64,000 nt of DNA from Girardinichthys multiradiatus (GCF_021462225.1 NC_061813.1:16764442-16828441), one strand, 5' to 3'. Counted from the first letter of the stretch, positions 46,089-58,425 are shown. Notes: a model not told the origin generated them from the letters alone. Numbers and translations: made by a program.

Positions 46089-47905
46089 TGTTGGGATTAT
46101 GAATCTGAGAATATTATTTAATATTTAATATTAATATTTTAATATTTTATCCAATAATATTTTGGACTGTTAAAGGTTATCCTGTGAATACCAGCCCAGT
46201 AAGGCGATGGTTTTAGGACAAAATAGAAAGGTGTGAGACGAGCTCTGACATTATTGAACAGCATAAACTCTGCACATATATGGAATGAATTCACACAATT
46301 TCTTAAAATACAAGAATTTATTAACACAAATAAGTCAACTCAAAGTCAGACATATTTCAATCAACAAACTCTTTACTATGCTAAAACAATCCAACTAAAC
46401 TACCAAGCAGAATTAAAGAATAACGGAGACTAGTAGGCTATGTACAATATAAACAAGTTGATGAGAGAAGATTGAAAATCATGACCGAAAGAGTGATGCA
46501 ACATTACCATGCAATGTTTATGTTTGAGAACCAAGGATTATCTTGAAGAATCTGGAAATGAAGTTAAGTTAGTCTTGGAACTAACTTAGGCAATAATCAG
46601 CATACCTTTAGACAACCAATCACAATGCAAGATCAGATAAATTATTTTAATAAAATAATGTTTTAAGAATGATCTGCTGAATAAAACCAACCTTCTGGAT
46701 GACTAATTCTCAATGGGGTCTCATTAGCTGCGTTTATTTATTAAAATAATATTTAAAGAAATATTATTAAGGGAATATTTTGGAAAAGAGCCAAATCTTT
46801 CTGGAGAAATGGGGCTTAATGGTGTTTACTTAGTTATCAAATTTAGTAAAATGATGTTAGGGACACATTATTTACTGGATTGAAAACTAACCTTTCTGGG
46901 TAAATATTATTTGGCAGCAAGCACGTGTCCTTATCTGTTAGCAGTTGAAGCTAACAAAGGAGGCTGCTAGCTTAGCACCAGAATCAAACACACACCTTTA
47001 AAAATACCGTCAATAAAAGGGTTAAAATACATAATCGCGGACGGTGCATTATGATCAATCTTCTGTGTTTAAAATCACCTTTCAAGTAAAGTTTGTCTTA
47101 ACTTTAAAACATAAAAACAAAGAACACACCCTGAGCACGTGTGCTGCAGATATTCTGCTAGCACCAAGATAGCTGAGCTTCACTCAAACAAAACCACACT
47201 TCATAAAATGAAAAACGTTTAGATAATTTCAATCTAAATCACTTCTATATTATTCTGCCCAAACACTTAACCTCATGAACTGTGGTGAGGAACGTTGTCC
47301 AAGGCGGCAAAGTTTGAAGAAACGTCCACAGTCTTTAAACGGTTTGCTACAGCTAACCTCCTTAGCTGTGGGTAGTGGAGGTTGTACGTAACCATAACCA
47401 TGGTGATGCGGCTCCTGTTGTCCTTCTCTCAGGCAGGGAAAACCGCTTCACTCGGCTTGTAGAGACAGCATCTCTACTGGGGACTTCTCTGGGACAGTTT
47501 GCTTCTGCATACCTCAGAGAGAAAGTAAGGAATGCTTATACCTTAATTTACCCATTTTTATGAATGAATACCGGATTATTTCAACAGTAATTCATCAGTA
47601 CTTAACTTAGCGCATATGATCGATGATCGTATGACACCCTTGGATCCAGTTTGAAGAGTTTATGTCTTTTTGCCAGCAAAGAGACATTAGCGTGCTTGCC
47701 TCCCCTATCCCGATGACCGGTGTTGGAGAGATCGGACCATTGGAAAGGGGGGTGCTTTTATACAGCCAGTGGCTTCATGGGAAGTCCGCTGCTACCCCCA
47801 ATTCCTAAGTTGTGCCGGATGTAGGTTAATGGAATTTATTTTGAAAGTTCCAGGAAAGTTTGTGCTGGCCTTTCACGTTGTAACTCATGGCTGTGGGTCC
47901 CATCA
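46089..47905 (-). mobile_element. Solo LTR, copy 1
   Basis: Reading the minus strand, it starts TGATGGGACC and ends AATCCCAACA; the plus strand opens TGTTGGGATT. The 4-bp target duplication TAGT flanks it (46,085-46,088; 47,906-47,909). It is homologous along its length to 62,227-63,467: shared anchors include TGAAGCGGTTTTCCC (47,436-47,450), TTTTAAACACAG (near 47,070) and TATTCACAGG (near 46,190), in the same order and spacing. About 0.6 kb more lies in the AT-rich part 46,200-46,980. A TATAAAAG box is at 47,755-47,762. No gag, pol or env is attached. Confidence 0.75.
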
Positions 47906-49895
47906 TAGTAGGTTATTATGCAGGGTTTCAGTATCCCAGGTACAATCGAAGGTTATTACATTATATCTAACTGCATTAGAGACAACTAGTTCTGTTATGC
48001 TAAGGGTCTCGATTAAGGGTAAGAAAAGGCACTCTGCCATATCTGTCACTGGAAAGCATTGCCATTGTTTGGGGATGGGGGATAGCTCATAATTTTTCCA
48101 GTAAAAAATTAACTTTTTTTGGCATTGTTGTCTTTTTTCATCCTCTATCATAACTCCACGGCTTTCCTGCCTTAGCGACTTCTTCATTGGTTTGAGGCAG
48201 CCAAGTTCTGCTTCATGGGCGTTTGGAAGACTGTTTTTTCTCACATAGTTTTTGTCTTAAAAGGCTTATTGTTTACACCACGTCTGATCTCAACAAAGAA
48301 AATAAATACTGAAAGAATATAATTCTATATCAGAGATCCTGAAACAGTGAAGCATGATGAATATCTGGAATCAAATGAAGTCTTATTGATTTTGACTGAC
48401 TGTTTTCTTGACTTTATAGTACTTGCAGTACTAGAAAAAATACTTTATTGCTGTTTCTAAAAGGGCAAGGACCTATAGAGAAATTTGTGTTCAGACTTTC
48501 TATGGAGAGTTTAAAACCTGTATGGGTCATTTGTTCAGAGACTGCAAAGAATAGCAAACATCAGCACAATGACCATAAACCAAACTTTTTCACTGATAAT
48601 CAAAAAAGAAGTGCATTTTTAGGTAGTTACAACTGCACCTAAAATAAAGGAAGTAGATTGAGATAAAAATAATAATTTTACAACTAAAATTTACTAAAAG
48701 AATCAAAGAATTAACATGGAATGTCTACAAAAATCCACACAAGACAAACAATCCCCCTTCTCAGTTATACATTTACTGAGGAACAGTTTTCCAAATGTCA
48801 AATGCAACATTCTGTAAAAAAATTAATTCTAAAAGACCTAAAAAGTATCTGAATTATTCTCAGATGTAAATAGGAAGATTGCTTTGGTAGCCTAATTTGG
48901 AGTTCTAACATCTAATGGTAATTTTGCTGGGAAAAAGTTTGCAAGAGAGAAAACACAGGAAGAAAAGCAAAATTTTGGAAACTACCAAGACATCCAAAAT
49001 AGACCAGAACTACAGGAATAGAACAACAAAAGGTAATGCCTGGTAATAGAAAGGGGTTACTGCTTTTTCTTGGAACTTCTTGCATTCCTGTGGTAGTGCC
49101 ACCATAGTCCCTCTTTCAGCAGTAAGGATCATTGCTTCAGCTCCAGCTTTTTTTAATTCAGTGAGCTTTATCCTGGTTTAATAAAAGTAAAAAAAAGGAA
49201 ATGGTTAACCCATTAAGTCTTGAGGGGTTATAGAGCAATTTCCGCCTGAAATTAGGTAACTGAAATAACTCTAGCATAACTTCACAGTTATAAAGTCTAA
49301 ATGCAAACATTTGGTACTTATGTAAATGTAAGACATTAAAGAAACATTTTCCAGTGTAAAAACTACTGCAACTTTTACTATGTCTGATTTATATGTGATT
49401 AAACAAAAGAATGATCATTTTTGAGCCCCACCAAATATTTTTAATTTATGAACATTGCAAAACACCATAAAAATCCTTTTGAAATTCTAGGCGAAGCCTG
49501 AGGTTGTATTCATCGCCATCGTGACTATAATAGCAGCAAATGTTGACTTATTCAGTTGAATTATATTTGTTCCACAAGAGCTTTAGTGGGCAATGTGCCA
49601 GGCAGAACTGGCATTTGGGCACAATTTATCCAAATGTGCCAAAATTGTGCCGAATGTGTTTTTCATCTCATAAAAAGGGAATCTGGTCAAATAAAAATGT
49701 TGATTTCCATTGTAGGACTCCTTCTGCATTTGACATAGCCTTTGGTCATGTTATTTACCCTATATATCACCACTGTGCAAAGCATAAAATCAATATAATG
49801 AAAACTGTATTTTATAATAGATAGACCACCACAGCTTCTGGTAACTTTCTTTTAAACAGAATAGTATCACAACAATTTGAATGTCATCAAAACAT
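47906..49895. other. Gene-free stretch
   Basis: About 2 kb. Most is AT-rich without features. On the minus strand, 49,035-49,172 is a 45-codon open run preceded by a plausible splice acceptor and reading RIKLTELKKAGAEAMILTAE, then RGTMVALPQECKKFQEK. It looks protein-like but I cannot name it. Confidence 0.35.
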
Positions 49896-50011
49896 TGTTC
49901 AGAATCAGAATCAGAATCAGCTTTATTGCCAAGTTCGTACATACAAACAAGGAATTTGACTCCGGTACACTTTGCTTTCTCGTTTTGTTTTTGCATTACA
50001 GAATATACATA

Positions 50012-51627
50012 CAGTACAGAACAAAAGTTTGGAGTCACTTTCTCATTCAATGAGTTTTCTTTATTTTCATGACTATGAATATTGTAGCTTCACACTGAAG
50101 GCATCAAAGCTATGAAGTAACACATGTGGAATTATATACTGAACAACAAAGTGTGAAACAACTGAAAATATGTCTTATATTCTAGGTTCTTCAAAGTAGC
50201 CACCTTTTGCTTTGATTACTGCTCCGCACACTCTTGGCATTCTGTTGATGAGCTTCAAGAAGTAGTCACCTGAAATGGTTTTCACTTCACAGGTGTGCCC
50301 TGTCAGGTTTAATAAGTGGGATTTCAAGCCTTATAAATGGGGTTGGGCCCATCAGTTGTGTTGTGCAGGAGGTGCATACTGTACACAACTGATAGTCCTA
50401 CTGAATAGACTGTTAGAATTTGTATTATGGCAAGAAAAAAGCAGCTTAGCAAAGAAAAATGAGTGGCCATCATTACTTTAAGAAATGAAGGTCAGTCAGT
50501 CCGAACAATTGGGAAAACTTTGAAAGTGTCCCCAAGTGCAGTCGCAAAAACCATCAAGTGTTGCAAAGAAACTGGCTCACATGAGGACCACCCCAGGAAA
50601 GGAAGACCAAGAGTCACCTATGCTGCGGACGATAAGTTCATCTTAGTCACCAGCCTCAGAAATCGCAGGTTAACAGCAGCTCAGATTAGAGAACAGGTCA
50701 ATGCCACACAGAGTTCTAGCAGCAGACACATCTCTAGAACAACTGTAAAGAGGAGACTGTGTGAATCAGGCCTTCATGGTAAAACAGCTGCTAGGAAACC
50801 ACTGCTGAGGACTGGCAACAAGCAGAAGAGACCTGATTGGGATAAAGAACACAAGGAATGGACATTAGACCAGTAGAAATCTGTGCTTTGGTCTGATGAG
50901 TCCAAGTTTGAGATCTTTGGTTCCAACCACTGTGTCTTTGTGCGGCGCAGAAGAGGTGAACAGATGGACTCTACATGCCTGGTTCCCTCCGTGAAGCATG
51001 GAGGAGGAGGTGTGATTTGCTGGTGACACTGTTGGCGATTTATTCAAAATTGAAGGCATACTGAACCAGCATGGCTACCACAGCATCTTGCAACGGCATG
51101 CTATTCCATCCAGTTTGCGTTTAGTTGGACCATCATTTATTTTTCAACAAGACAATGACCCCAAACACACCTCCTGGCTGTGTAAGGTCTATTTGACCAA
51201 GAAGGAGAGTGATGGGGTGCTGCGCCAGATGACCTGGCCTCCACAGTCACCGGACCTGAACCCAATCGAGATGGTTTACGTGGGCTGGACCGCAGAGTGA
51301 AGGCAAAAGGGCCAACAAGTGCTAAGCATCTCTGGGAACTCCTTCAAGACTGTTGGAAAACCATTTCAGGTGACTACCTCTTGAAGCTCATCAACAGAAT
51401 GCCAAGAGTGTGCGGAGCAGTAATCAAAGCAAAAGGTGGCTACTTTGAAGAACCTAGAATATAAGACATATTTTCAGTTGTTTCAAACTTTTTTGTTCAG
51501 TATATAATTCCAAATATGTTAATTCATAGTTTTGATGCCTTCAGTGTGAAGCTACAATATTCATTTTCATGAAAATAAAGACAACTCTTTGAATGAGATG
51601 GTGTGTCCAAACTTTTGGTTTGTACTG
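50012..51627 (+). mobile_element. Tc1-like element in the LINE 3' UTR
   Basis: A full-length 1,616-bp element with inverted repeats of about 200 bp, beginning CAGTACAGAACAAAAGTTTG (50,012) and ending with its near complement at 51,627. TA flanks both ends (50,010-50,011; 51,628-51,629). The LINE 3' UTR continues exactly across it (TTCTG...ATATACA before, ATATTCAATATACAAATAAA after). The family differs from the composite unit at 3,044-6,086. Confidence 0.93.
50428..51464 (+). pseudogene. Transposase of the 50,012-51,627 element, several breaks
   Basis: The frame starts MARKKQLSKEK at 50,428 and meets a TGA at 50,459-50,461; then 50,463-50,876 is open (helix-turn-helix: TIGKTLKVSPSAVAKTIKCC). 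A TAG follows at DQ* where intact copies have Trp, then WSDESKF (first catalytic Asp), more stops near 51,020-51,050, FQQDNDPKH (second Asp) and DLNPIE (Glu), then a shift before the C-terminus ending TAA 51,462-51,464. Clearly inactive. Confidence 0.88.
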
Positions 51628-51799
51628 TATATTCAATATACAAATAAACACATATATAAATAAAAAGGTGCATTTGCAACATCTGTATGCTGCTGTTTGG
51701 TACTCTATTAAATGTTCAACAGAGAAACAGACTGGGGGAAGAAACTGTCTCTGTGGCGCCTGGTTTTAGTAAACAGTGCTCTGTAGCGGTGGCCTGAAG

Positions 51800-53181
51800 G
51801 TAAAACTCTAAACATTTATGTGGGGTCTGCAGAGATTTTTGCAGCTCTCTTTCTGACCCTAGACCTGTATATGTCCTGGATGGAGGGAAGGTCAGCCCTG
51901 ATTATTCTCTCTGCAGTCCTGGTTATTCGTTGCAGTCTGGACCTATCCTGTTTGGTGGATGAGCCAAACCACACTGAGATGGATGAAGACAGGACAGACT
52001 AAATGATGGCCGTGTAGAAGATGACTTCTTGAGTTGCCTTAGGATGTACAGTCTCTGCTGGGGCTTATTTCGAACAGTGTCTATGTGTGAAGACCATCTC
52101 AGGTCCTCAAAGATGGTGGTTCCGAAGAACCTGAAGTGGTCCACAGCCGAAACGGTGTTGTTGAGGATGGTGAGGGGGGTGTATGGGGGTGGTGTTCTCT
52201 GAAAGTCCACAACCATTTCCACAGTCTTGAGTGGGTTGAGTTCAAGGTAGTTCTGACAACACCAGTGTACCAGCCGACCCACCTCCTGTCTGTTTGCAGA
52301 CTCATCACCGTCCTGAATCAGACCAATGACATTGGTGGTGTCTGCAAACTTCAGGAGTTTCATGGACGAGTCCGCTGAGGTGCAGTCATTTGTGTACAGG
52401 GAGAAGAGGAGTGGGGATAGAACACACCCCTGGGGGGCACAAGTACTTATTGATCTGGTTCGGGAGAGGATGCTCCCCAGTCTCACCTGCTGCTGTCGGT
52501 CCGTCAGGAAGCTGTTGGTCCACTGACAGGTGGAGGTTGGGATGTTGAGCTGGGTGAGCTTCTGGTGGAGGATGTCTGGTATGATGGTGTTGAAGGCCGA
52601 GCTGAAGTCTGCAAACAGGATCCTGGCGTATGTCCCTGGATGGTCTAGGTGTTGCAGGATGAAGTGTAGACCTAAGTTGACAGAATCATCTGCCGACCCG
52701 TTTGCTCGGTAAACAAACTGCAGGGGGTCCAGCAGGTGACCTGTGATGTCTTTCAGGTTCTTCAGCATGAGCTGCTCAAAGGATTTCATGACCACAGACG
52801 TCAGGGCTACAGGCCTGTAGTCATTTAATCCTAGGATGGTGGATTTCTTGGACACCGGGATGATGGTGGATCGTTTGAGGCAGGAGGGGACCTCACAAGT
52901 CTCCAGTGACTTGTTGAAGATCCGGGTGAAGATCGGAGCGAGTTGATTTGCACAGGCTTTCAGGCATGATGGGGAGACATTATCAGGTCCTCCAGCTTTC
53001 TTGTTTTCATGCGCTGAAAGAGCCTGTTTACATCTTCCTCTGAGATCTTTAGTGCCGGTAGAGAATCTGAAGGTAGGGAGGGGGTTGGTAGCTTTGTGGC
53101 AAGAACTTGTTCCTGAATGGGATGTGGAGGAGATGGTTTGGGGTCTGAACGGCTTCCTGTCATGTCTGCACTAGAAGCCAT
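51800..53181 (-). pseudogene. LINE ORF2 reverse transcriptase
   Basis: After the TAG and a frameshift near 53,000 (KTRK | AGGPDNV), the RT reads from 52,998: [50 protein letters not shown] and [12 protein letters not shown]. The last block should contain two adjacent Asp residues (FADD); here the codon at 52,337-52,339 gives Thr, so the enzyme would be dead even in frame. A further shift near 51,985 precedes the C-terminal block ending near 51,808. Confidence 0.85.
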
Positions 53182-54624
53182 TCAGACGGTTCACCAGGCG
53201 AGGATTCTGTTTAGGATGGGTGGGGGTGCTCTTGTAGGCAGTCAAGTTTCTCAGACCAGTCCATACAGCCGAGGTATCACCAGTAGAAAGGCTGTTCTTC
53301 AGCTTCTCACTATAGCTTCTCTTGGCTGCTTTGATCTCCTTTGTTAGTTTGTTCCTGGCCTGCCTGTTCTGCTCCCAATCTCCACTGCTGTGAGCTTCTT
53401 CCTTTTCCCTGCGCAGATTCCTGAGGTGTGGAGTAAACCATGGCTTGTTGTTCCCAAAGGTGCAGAAGGTCTTGGTCTGCACACACTTGTCCTCACAGAA
53501 ACTGATGTATGATGTCACCACATCAGTTAGTTGGTTTAAGTCAGTGGCTGAAGTTTCAAAAACAGTCCAGTCTGTGCATTCAAAGCAGGCCTGTAGCATC
53601 TGCTTTGATTCATCAGTGTGAACCGTTGGTTTGGAAGCTCTTAGTTTCTGCCTGTAGGTTGGGATGAGGTGGATAAGAGAATGATCCGAAAAACCCACAG
53701 CAGGCCTGGTAACAGCATGATATGAGTCCTTTAAAGCTGTGTAACAATGGTCCAGTTTGTTTTGGTCTCTAGTGGGACACTTAATATGCTGTCTGTATTT
53801 GGGAAGTTCATTGGAGAGGTTTGCGCTGTTAAAATCTCCCAGTATTATGATGAAAGAGTCCGTGTGCTTTTTCTCCACGTCTATAATCAGCTCAGCGAGA
53901 TGTTTTTCCGCAGCAGAAGTGCAGCCATGCGGTGGAAAATATGAGCCAATTATTATAAACCAGGAAAACTCCATTGGTGAATAAAATGGTTTACAGTTTA
54001 TATAAAATGCCTCCAGATCAGGACTACATGTTTTCCGCTGGACTTTTATGTCTCTGCACCAACCTTCATTTATATAAAAGCAGATTCCGCCTCCTCGCTT
54101 CTTCCCCGATAGCTCCGCGTTGCGATCTGCACTGAACAGCTGGAAGTCCGGCAACAGCAATGCGCAGTCCGGGATGTTTTCACTCAGCCATGTTTCGGTG
54201 AAGCAGAGAACCGCTGATCCGCGGAGGTCCGTGTTTTTACCGGTGAGGAGAAGCAGCTCGTCCATCTTGTTGCTTAGAGAGCGGACATTTGCCATATGGA
54301 TTGAAGGCAGTGGTGTGCGAAGACCTCTTTGGCGGAGTTTTACTAGGGTGCCAGCACGTTTCCCCCTCCGGCGCTTCCGGCCCAGTATCCCATAGAGTGC
54401 CACAGCTCTGCTTGCCAGAAGCTCAGTGAACCTCGGATCGATGAATGATGGTGAAAAAAAATCTCAAGAGAGGACTCTCTGATGTTGAGAAGTTCCTCTC
54501 TACTGAATGAGACCACAGAATTGTGGCCCGAGACCACAGTACTGTGGCTCCAAAAACATATAAACACACAAAATACACAAACAAAGAGAGAGCGAAGCTC
54601 CAAGGCGGCCATTGTAGGTGCCAT
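53171..54624 (-). pseudogene. LINE ORF2 N-terminus and APE endonuclease
   Basis: The first frame (54,624-54,343) begins MAPTMAALELRSLFVCVFCV and reaches FSREELLNIRESS, a block typical of these LINEs, then slips at an 8-base homopolymer. The next frame (54,403-53,171, 410 codons) carries the endonuclease: HMANVRSLSNKMDEL, the catalytic ETWL, GDFNS and SDHSLIH motifs, then the RT linker with KPWFTPHLRNLRREKEEA. It ends in TAG after NRLNGF, where intact relatives have Tyr, and the frame continues after it. Confidence 0.85.
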
Positions 54625-54668
54625 CTCGGTTGGTAGGGGAAATACTTGTATTATTTTTAGGTATGAGT

Positions 54669-54780
54669 GGGGAGTGGTGGCCTAGTGGTTAGAGAGCTGG
54701 GTATTTGCATCCTGGAGAGGCCACAAGTACCCTTGTTTGAATCCCACAGCTTGCCACTCTGGGTCTCTTAGGGCATCCAG
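54669..54780 (+). mobile_element. tRNA-derived SINE head
   Basis: GGGAGTGGTGGCCTAGTGGT at 54,670, a box A-like TGGCCTAGTGGTTAGAG, then box B-like TGTTTGAATCCCA near 54,735, spaced as in polymerase III promoters of tRNA origin. It lies between two LINEs. It is a different family from the SINEs at 7-12 kb. Confidence 0.6.
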
Positions 54781-54782
54781 TA

Positions 54783-56500
54783 TAGATGGCCAAGCCACCT
54801 CAACTGGCTCCTCTCGATGTGAAGGAGCAGCAGCTCTGCTCCGAGCCCCTCCCGGATGGCAGAGCTCCTCGCCCTATCTCTAAGGGAGTGCCCGGCCACC
54901 CTACACACATTTCAGCTGCTTGTTTCCAGGATCTCGTTCTTTCGGTCATGACCCAAAGTTCATGGCCATAGGTGAGGGTGGGAATATAGACCGACCGGTA
55001 AATCGAGAGCTTTGCTTTTCGGCTCAGCTCTCTCTTCACCACAACGGACTGGCACAGCATCCCCATTCCAGTGGCAGCTGCACTGATCCATCTGTCGATC
55101 TCCTGCTCCATTCTCCCCTCCTTCGTGAACAAGACCCAAAGATACTTGAACTCCTCCACTTGAGGCAGGAAATCCCCTCCAACCTGAAGAGGACAAGCCA
55201 CTCTTTTCCGGTCAAGAACCATGGCCTTGGACTTGGAGGGGGTGATCCTCATCCTAGCCGCTTTACACTTGGCTGCGAACCACCCCAGCGCATTGTCAGG
55301 ATCTGCCATTTTGATCATAACTTTATGAACAGGATTTCTAGGCGCAGCCAAGGGCCAGAGGGGTACCGGTTCGGGGACCAGTGGGTTTCGTCTCTTCTTT
55401 TTGCAGATGACATAGTCCTGCTGGCCCCCTCTGGCCAGGGCGGATCTCAGTGCGGAACTCATCCATCCCTGAAGCCCTACCTCGGTGACAGGATTTCTGT
55501 ACAAGCGGAATTTGGTCCGCATTGCCGGCACTGAGTCGGACATGTTCCCGGTGCATGTTGGATGCTCTTTATCACCGGGCCTATTCATAACTTTATGGAC
55601 AGGATTTCTAGGCGTAGCCGGGCCAGAGGGGTTGCGATTCGGGGACCAGTGGATTTCGTCTCTTCTTTTTGCAGATGACATAGTCCTGCTGGCCCAGTCT
55701 GGCGAGGGCGGATCTCAGTGCGGAACTCATCCATCCCTGAAGCCCTGCCTTGGTGACTTCAGACTGGGTGATGAAAGAGTCCAACCCTGAGTCCCCAGTC
55801 TCTGCTTCCACCAGGGAAGGCATGACAGTAGGATTGAGGAAATCCCCGAAGTACTCCATCCATTGCCCGATAATGTCCCCAGTCGAGGTCAGCAACTCCA
55901 AACCCCCACTGTAAAAAGTGTTGGCAAAGCACTGCTTCCCCCTCTTGATGCACCGGACGGTTTGCCAGAATCGCTTCGAGGCCAACGGGTAGTCCTTCTG
56001 CATGGCCTCACCAAACTCCTCCCAGGTCCAAGTTTTTGCCTCTGCCACAGCCCAGGCCATGGCAGAGGCCACGGTTAGCCTCACGGTACCCGTCAGCCAC
56101 CTCAGGAGTCCCACAAGCCAACCACAGCTGACAGGACTCTTTTCTCAGCTTGACAGCACCCCCCACTGCCGGCTTCCACCACCGGGTTTTGGGACCGCTG
56201 CCTCGACAGGCACCGCAGGCCCTACGGCCAAAGCCATGGGCGTTGACAATAGACGTGGAAAACATGGGCCACTCAGACTAAATGTTTCCAACCTGCCCCC
56301 GAATATGGTCAAAGCTCTCCTGGAGGTGGGAGTTGAATATATTCCTGGCCGAGGGCTCCGCCAGTCATTCCCTGCAGACCCTCACTATATGCTTGGGCCT
56401 GCCAAGTCTGTCCAGCTTTCTCCTCTTTCAGCAGATCCAACTCACCACCAGGTGGCATCAGTGGACAGCTCATCCCCTCTTTCCACCCGAGTGTCCTAGA
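54783..56500 (-). mobile_element. LINE fragment with inverted and duplicated RT core
   Basis: On the minus strand, 56,265-55,770 reads the region before the RT (KTRWWKPAV, WEEFGEAMQKDYPLASKRFW, then GDIIGQWMEYFGDFLNPT, ITQSEVTK) and 55,305-54,783 the thumb and C-terminus (SKSKAMVLDRKRVACPLQVG, LTYGHELWVMTERTRS, HIERSQLRWLGHL). Between them, the RT core LLFADDIVLLA lies on the plus strand, twice (55,315-55,440 and 55,585-55,705). The LINE is of a type common in teleosts; I leave the clade open. Open frames on the plus strand at 54,920-56,500 other than the FADD block are shadows. Confidence 0.75.
55310..55765 (+). repeat. Two copies of an inverted LINE RT block
   Basis: Units at about 55,315-55,496 and 55,586-55,760. 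Each begins CATAACTTTATG, contains GGTTTCGTCTCTTCTTTTTG-like sequence encoding SSLLFADDIVLLA on the plus strand, then switches at GAGGGCGGATCTCAG or CAGGGCGGATCTCAG into minus-strand LINE sequence (GMDEFRTEIRP). Both units have the same switch point. Confidence 0.8.
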
Positions 56501-56799
56501 CATATGGTCAAAGTTCTGAAGACACGACAACAAATTTGATCATTGACCGCCTGCCTAAGGTCTCCTGGTGCACTGATGAACACAGTGCTTGAACACAGTG
56601 TTCATTATGGACAATCCGTGACTAGCACAGAAGTCCAATAACTTATATATAGGAATCGTTTTGTGATAATCAATTGCTTTATTTTAATTTTTTTATTTGT
56701 CTCATAGAAATCTGGCTGCAGCAAAAGTGTTGTTACTATAAATGTGTCAACTCCTTCTAATTATTTCAATTTTGACATACCTTAAAATATTAGGTGAGG
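56501..56799. other. Unassigned, 300 bp
   Basis: AT-rich spacer between two LINEs, nothing recognised. Confidence 0.4.
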
Positions 56800-58425
56800 A
56801 GGAGGCGTAGCAACCATTTTGCAGTCTGATTCATTGATAAGTTAATAGCTACAATTCTTTTGAATATTCAACCTCTAGTTTTCCTCAACCAAATTGCAGA
56901 GCACAAACCACTTCTGTTTGTTGATCTGTACTGTCCACTCGGCCCTTATTGTCAATATTCAGATGAGTTCTCTGACTTCTTATCTAAATTATTAAGAAAT
57001 ACCGATAGGGTCATAATTGGGGATTTTAATATTCATTTTGTCACTGAAAATGATAGCCTAAACATTGCCTTTATTGCTATCTTATACTCAAATGTCTTTG
57101 CTCAAAACATCTTCAAACCTACCCACTTTTGTCTTCATACTCTGGACCGTGTCCTGACATATCGCATTGAGTGTAGAACAAATAACAATATTTCCTCATA
57201 ACCCTGTCCTGTCTAAACATAAAAAAAAAATTGTATGTGTTTAATTTAACTCCACAACTAAAAGAAAATGTATTATAGTAAATCATTATCAGACAATACA
57301 GTAATAACTCTTAAAGATTTAGTTTCATTTTCAATCTCCTCATTATCACCAAAAAACACAGAGAAGGGTAGTAATTTAATTTCTTCCCTTTCACAAATTG
57401 AGTTTTAGTTCATAGTGTTACTTCCTCATTGCGTTGTGCATTAGACAATATAGCACCCTTGGAAAAGCAGGTAATTATTCATAGGAGACTGGCTCCCTGG
57501 TTTAATTTAGAGCTATTTTATATTTTATTATTTTAAACAACAATGTTGGAAAATTGGAGAGAAAATGGTGCTCTACACAACTAGAGGAAATTACAACCCC
57601 TATTTTAAACATGTTTAATCTGCCCTTAGTAAATAGATGTGTGCCACAGGCTTTTAAGGTTGTTGTAACTAAATCTTTACCAAAGACTTTCCAATGATCA
57701 AGATGACTTGATCAAGGTGACTTGTGGGGGCATCGGCTTAGCTACTGCTGCCATCAACCTCATGTTCTCCTTCTACAGATTATACATTTTGCCATGTCTT
57801 TCAGTGTTTAACCCCATCTCTCTCTTAGACATAGCTATTGGCTGAGTTTTTGCTGTGAACTGTATGGGCTGTCTTTAGACTAGCTGTTTTATCTCTGAGA
57901 TGAAGCCACTGAAGAAGCTACTACTGCCTTCAATGTTTTACTTTTCTTTCACATATAAAGTACTCCTGGATCAGTGCTTCTTCTGTGATGTTTTTGTTCT
58001 CTGTTCTCTCAAACCTCCAGTCGGTTGTGGCAGATGGCTACTCCCACTAAGCCTAGTTCTGTTGGAGGTTTCATCCTGTTGAAGGGCAGTTTTCCTTTCC
58101 ACGGTCACAAAATGTATGCTCAGTATGAGGGATTGCTGCAAAGGTAATGACACAATGCAAGTGACTGTCCTCTGTCGCTACGTGCTCATCCAGGAGGAGT
58201 GAGAGTCAGTAACTTGATGCAGTCTGCTGGGTTTCCTCAGATAGAAAACTACTTAACCAAGTTGAATAATAAACTGAATTTGATTTAATTGTTTAATAAC
58301 TAGGATTAATTGGATTGTTTACACTTGATTTTGAATCTGTATAGTTGGATTGAATTGACTTTATAAAGTGCCTTGACGTGACATATGTTGTGAATCTTTG
58401 CTATACAAATAAATTTAATTTAATT
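56800..58425 (+). mobile_element. L2-like LINE, internally deleted
   Basis: Plus strand. 56,860-57,201 encodes part of an APE endonuclease in L2 wording: YCPLGPYCQYSDEFSDFLSK, VIIGDFNIHF, then LHTLDRVLTY. The frame decays soon after. 57,900-58,425 is the L2 3' UTR: CAGATGGCTACTCCCACTAA, TGAGGGATTGCTGCAAAG, CTGCTGGGTTTCCTCAGATA, AAGTGCCTTGACGTGACATA and a closing TTTAATTTAATT tail. Most of the RT is deleted. The minus-orientation tails at 25,330, 36,580, 43,980 and 60,120 are ends of the same family. Confidence 0.75.

Larger units (their letters stand above)
49901..54640 (-). mobile_element. Rex1/CR1-like LINE, nearly complete but decayed
   Basis: Minus strand. From about 54,640 the ORF2 start is followed by an APE-type endonuclease, a linker, the RT, and a 3' UTR ending in AATAAAGCTGATTCTGATTC repeats at 49,901. 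The ATTCTG-type tail and RT wording ([15 protein letters not shown]) place it near the CR1/L2/Rex1 group; the exact clade is not certain. Removing the Tc1 element at 50,012-51,627 leaves about 3.1 kb. There are at least four lesions: a slip at the T8 run 54,456-54,463, a TAG at 53,171-53,173, a frameshift near 53,000 and one near 51,985. The RT active site is also altered. Confidence 0.85.

Noticed and set aside
54920..56539. Plus-strand frames of 101-204 codons
   Set aside because: Mostly antisense shadows of the minus-strand LINE; only the inverted FADD block is real plus-strand coding remnant.
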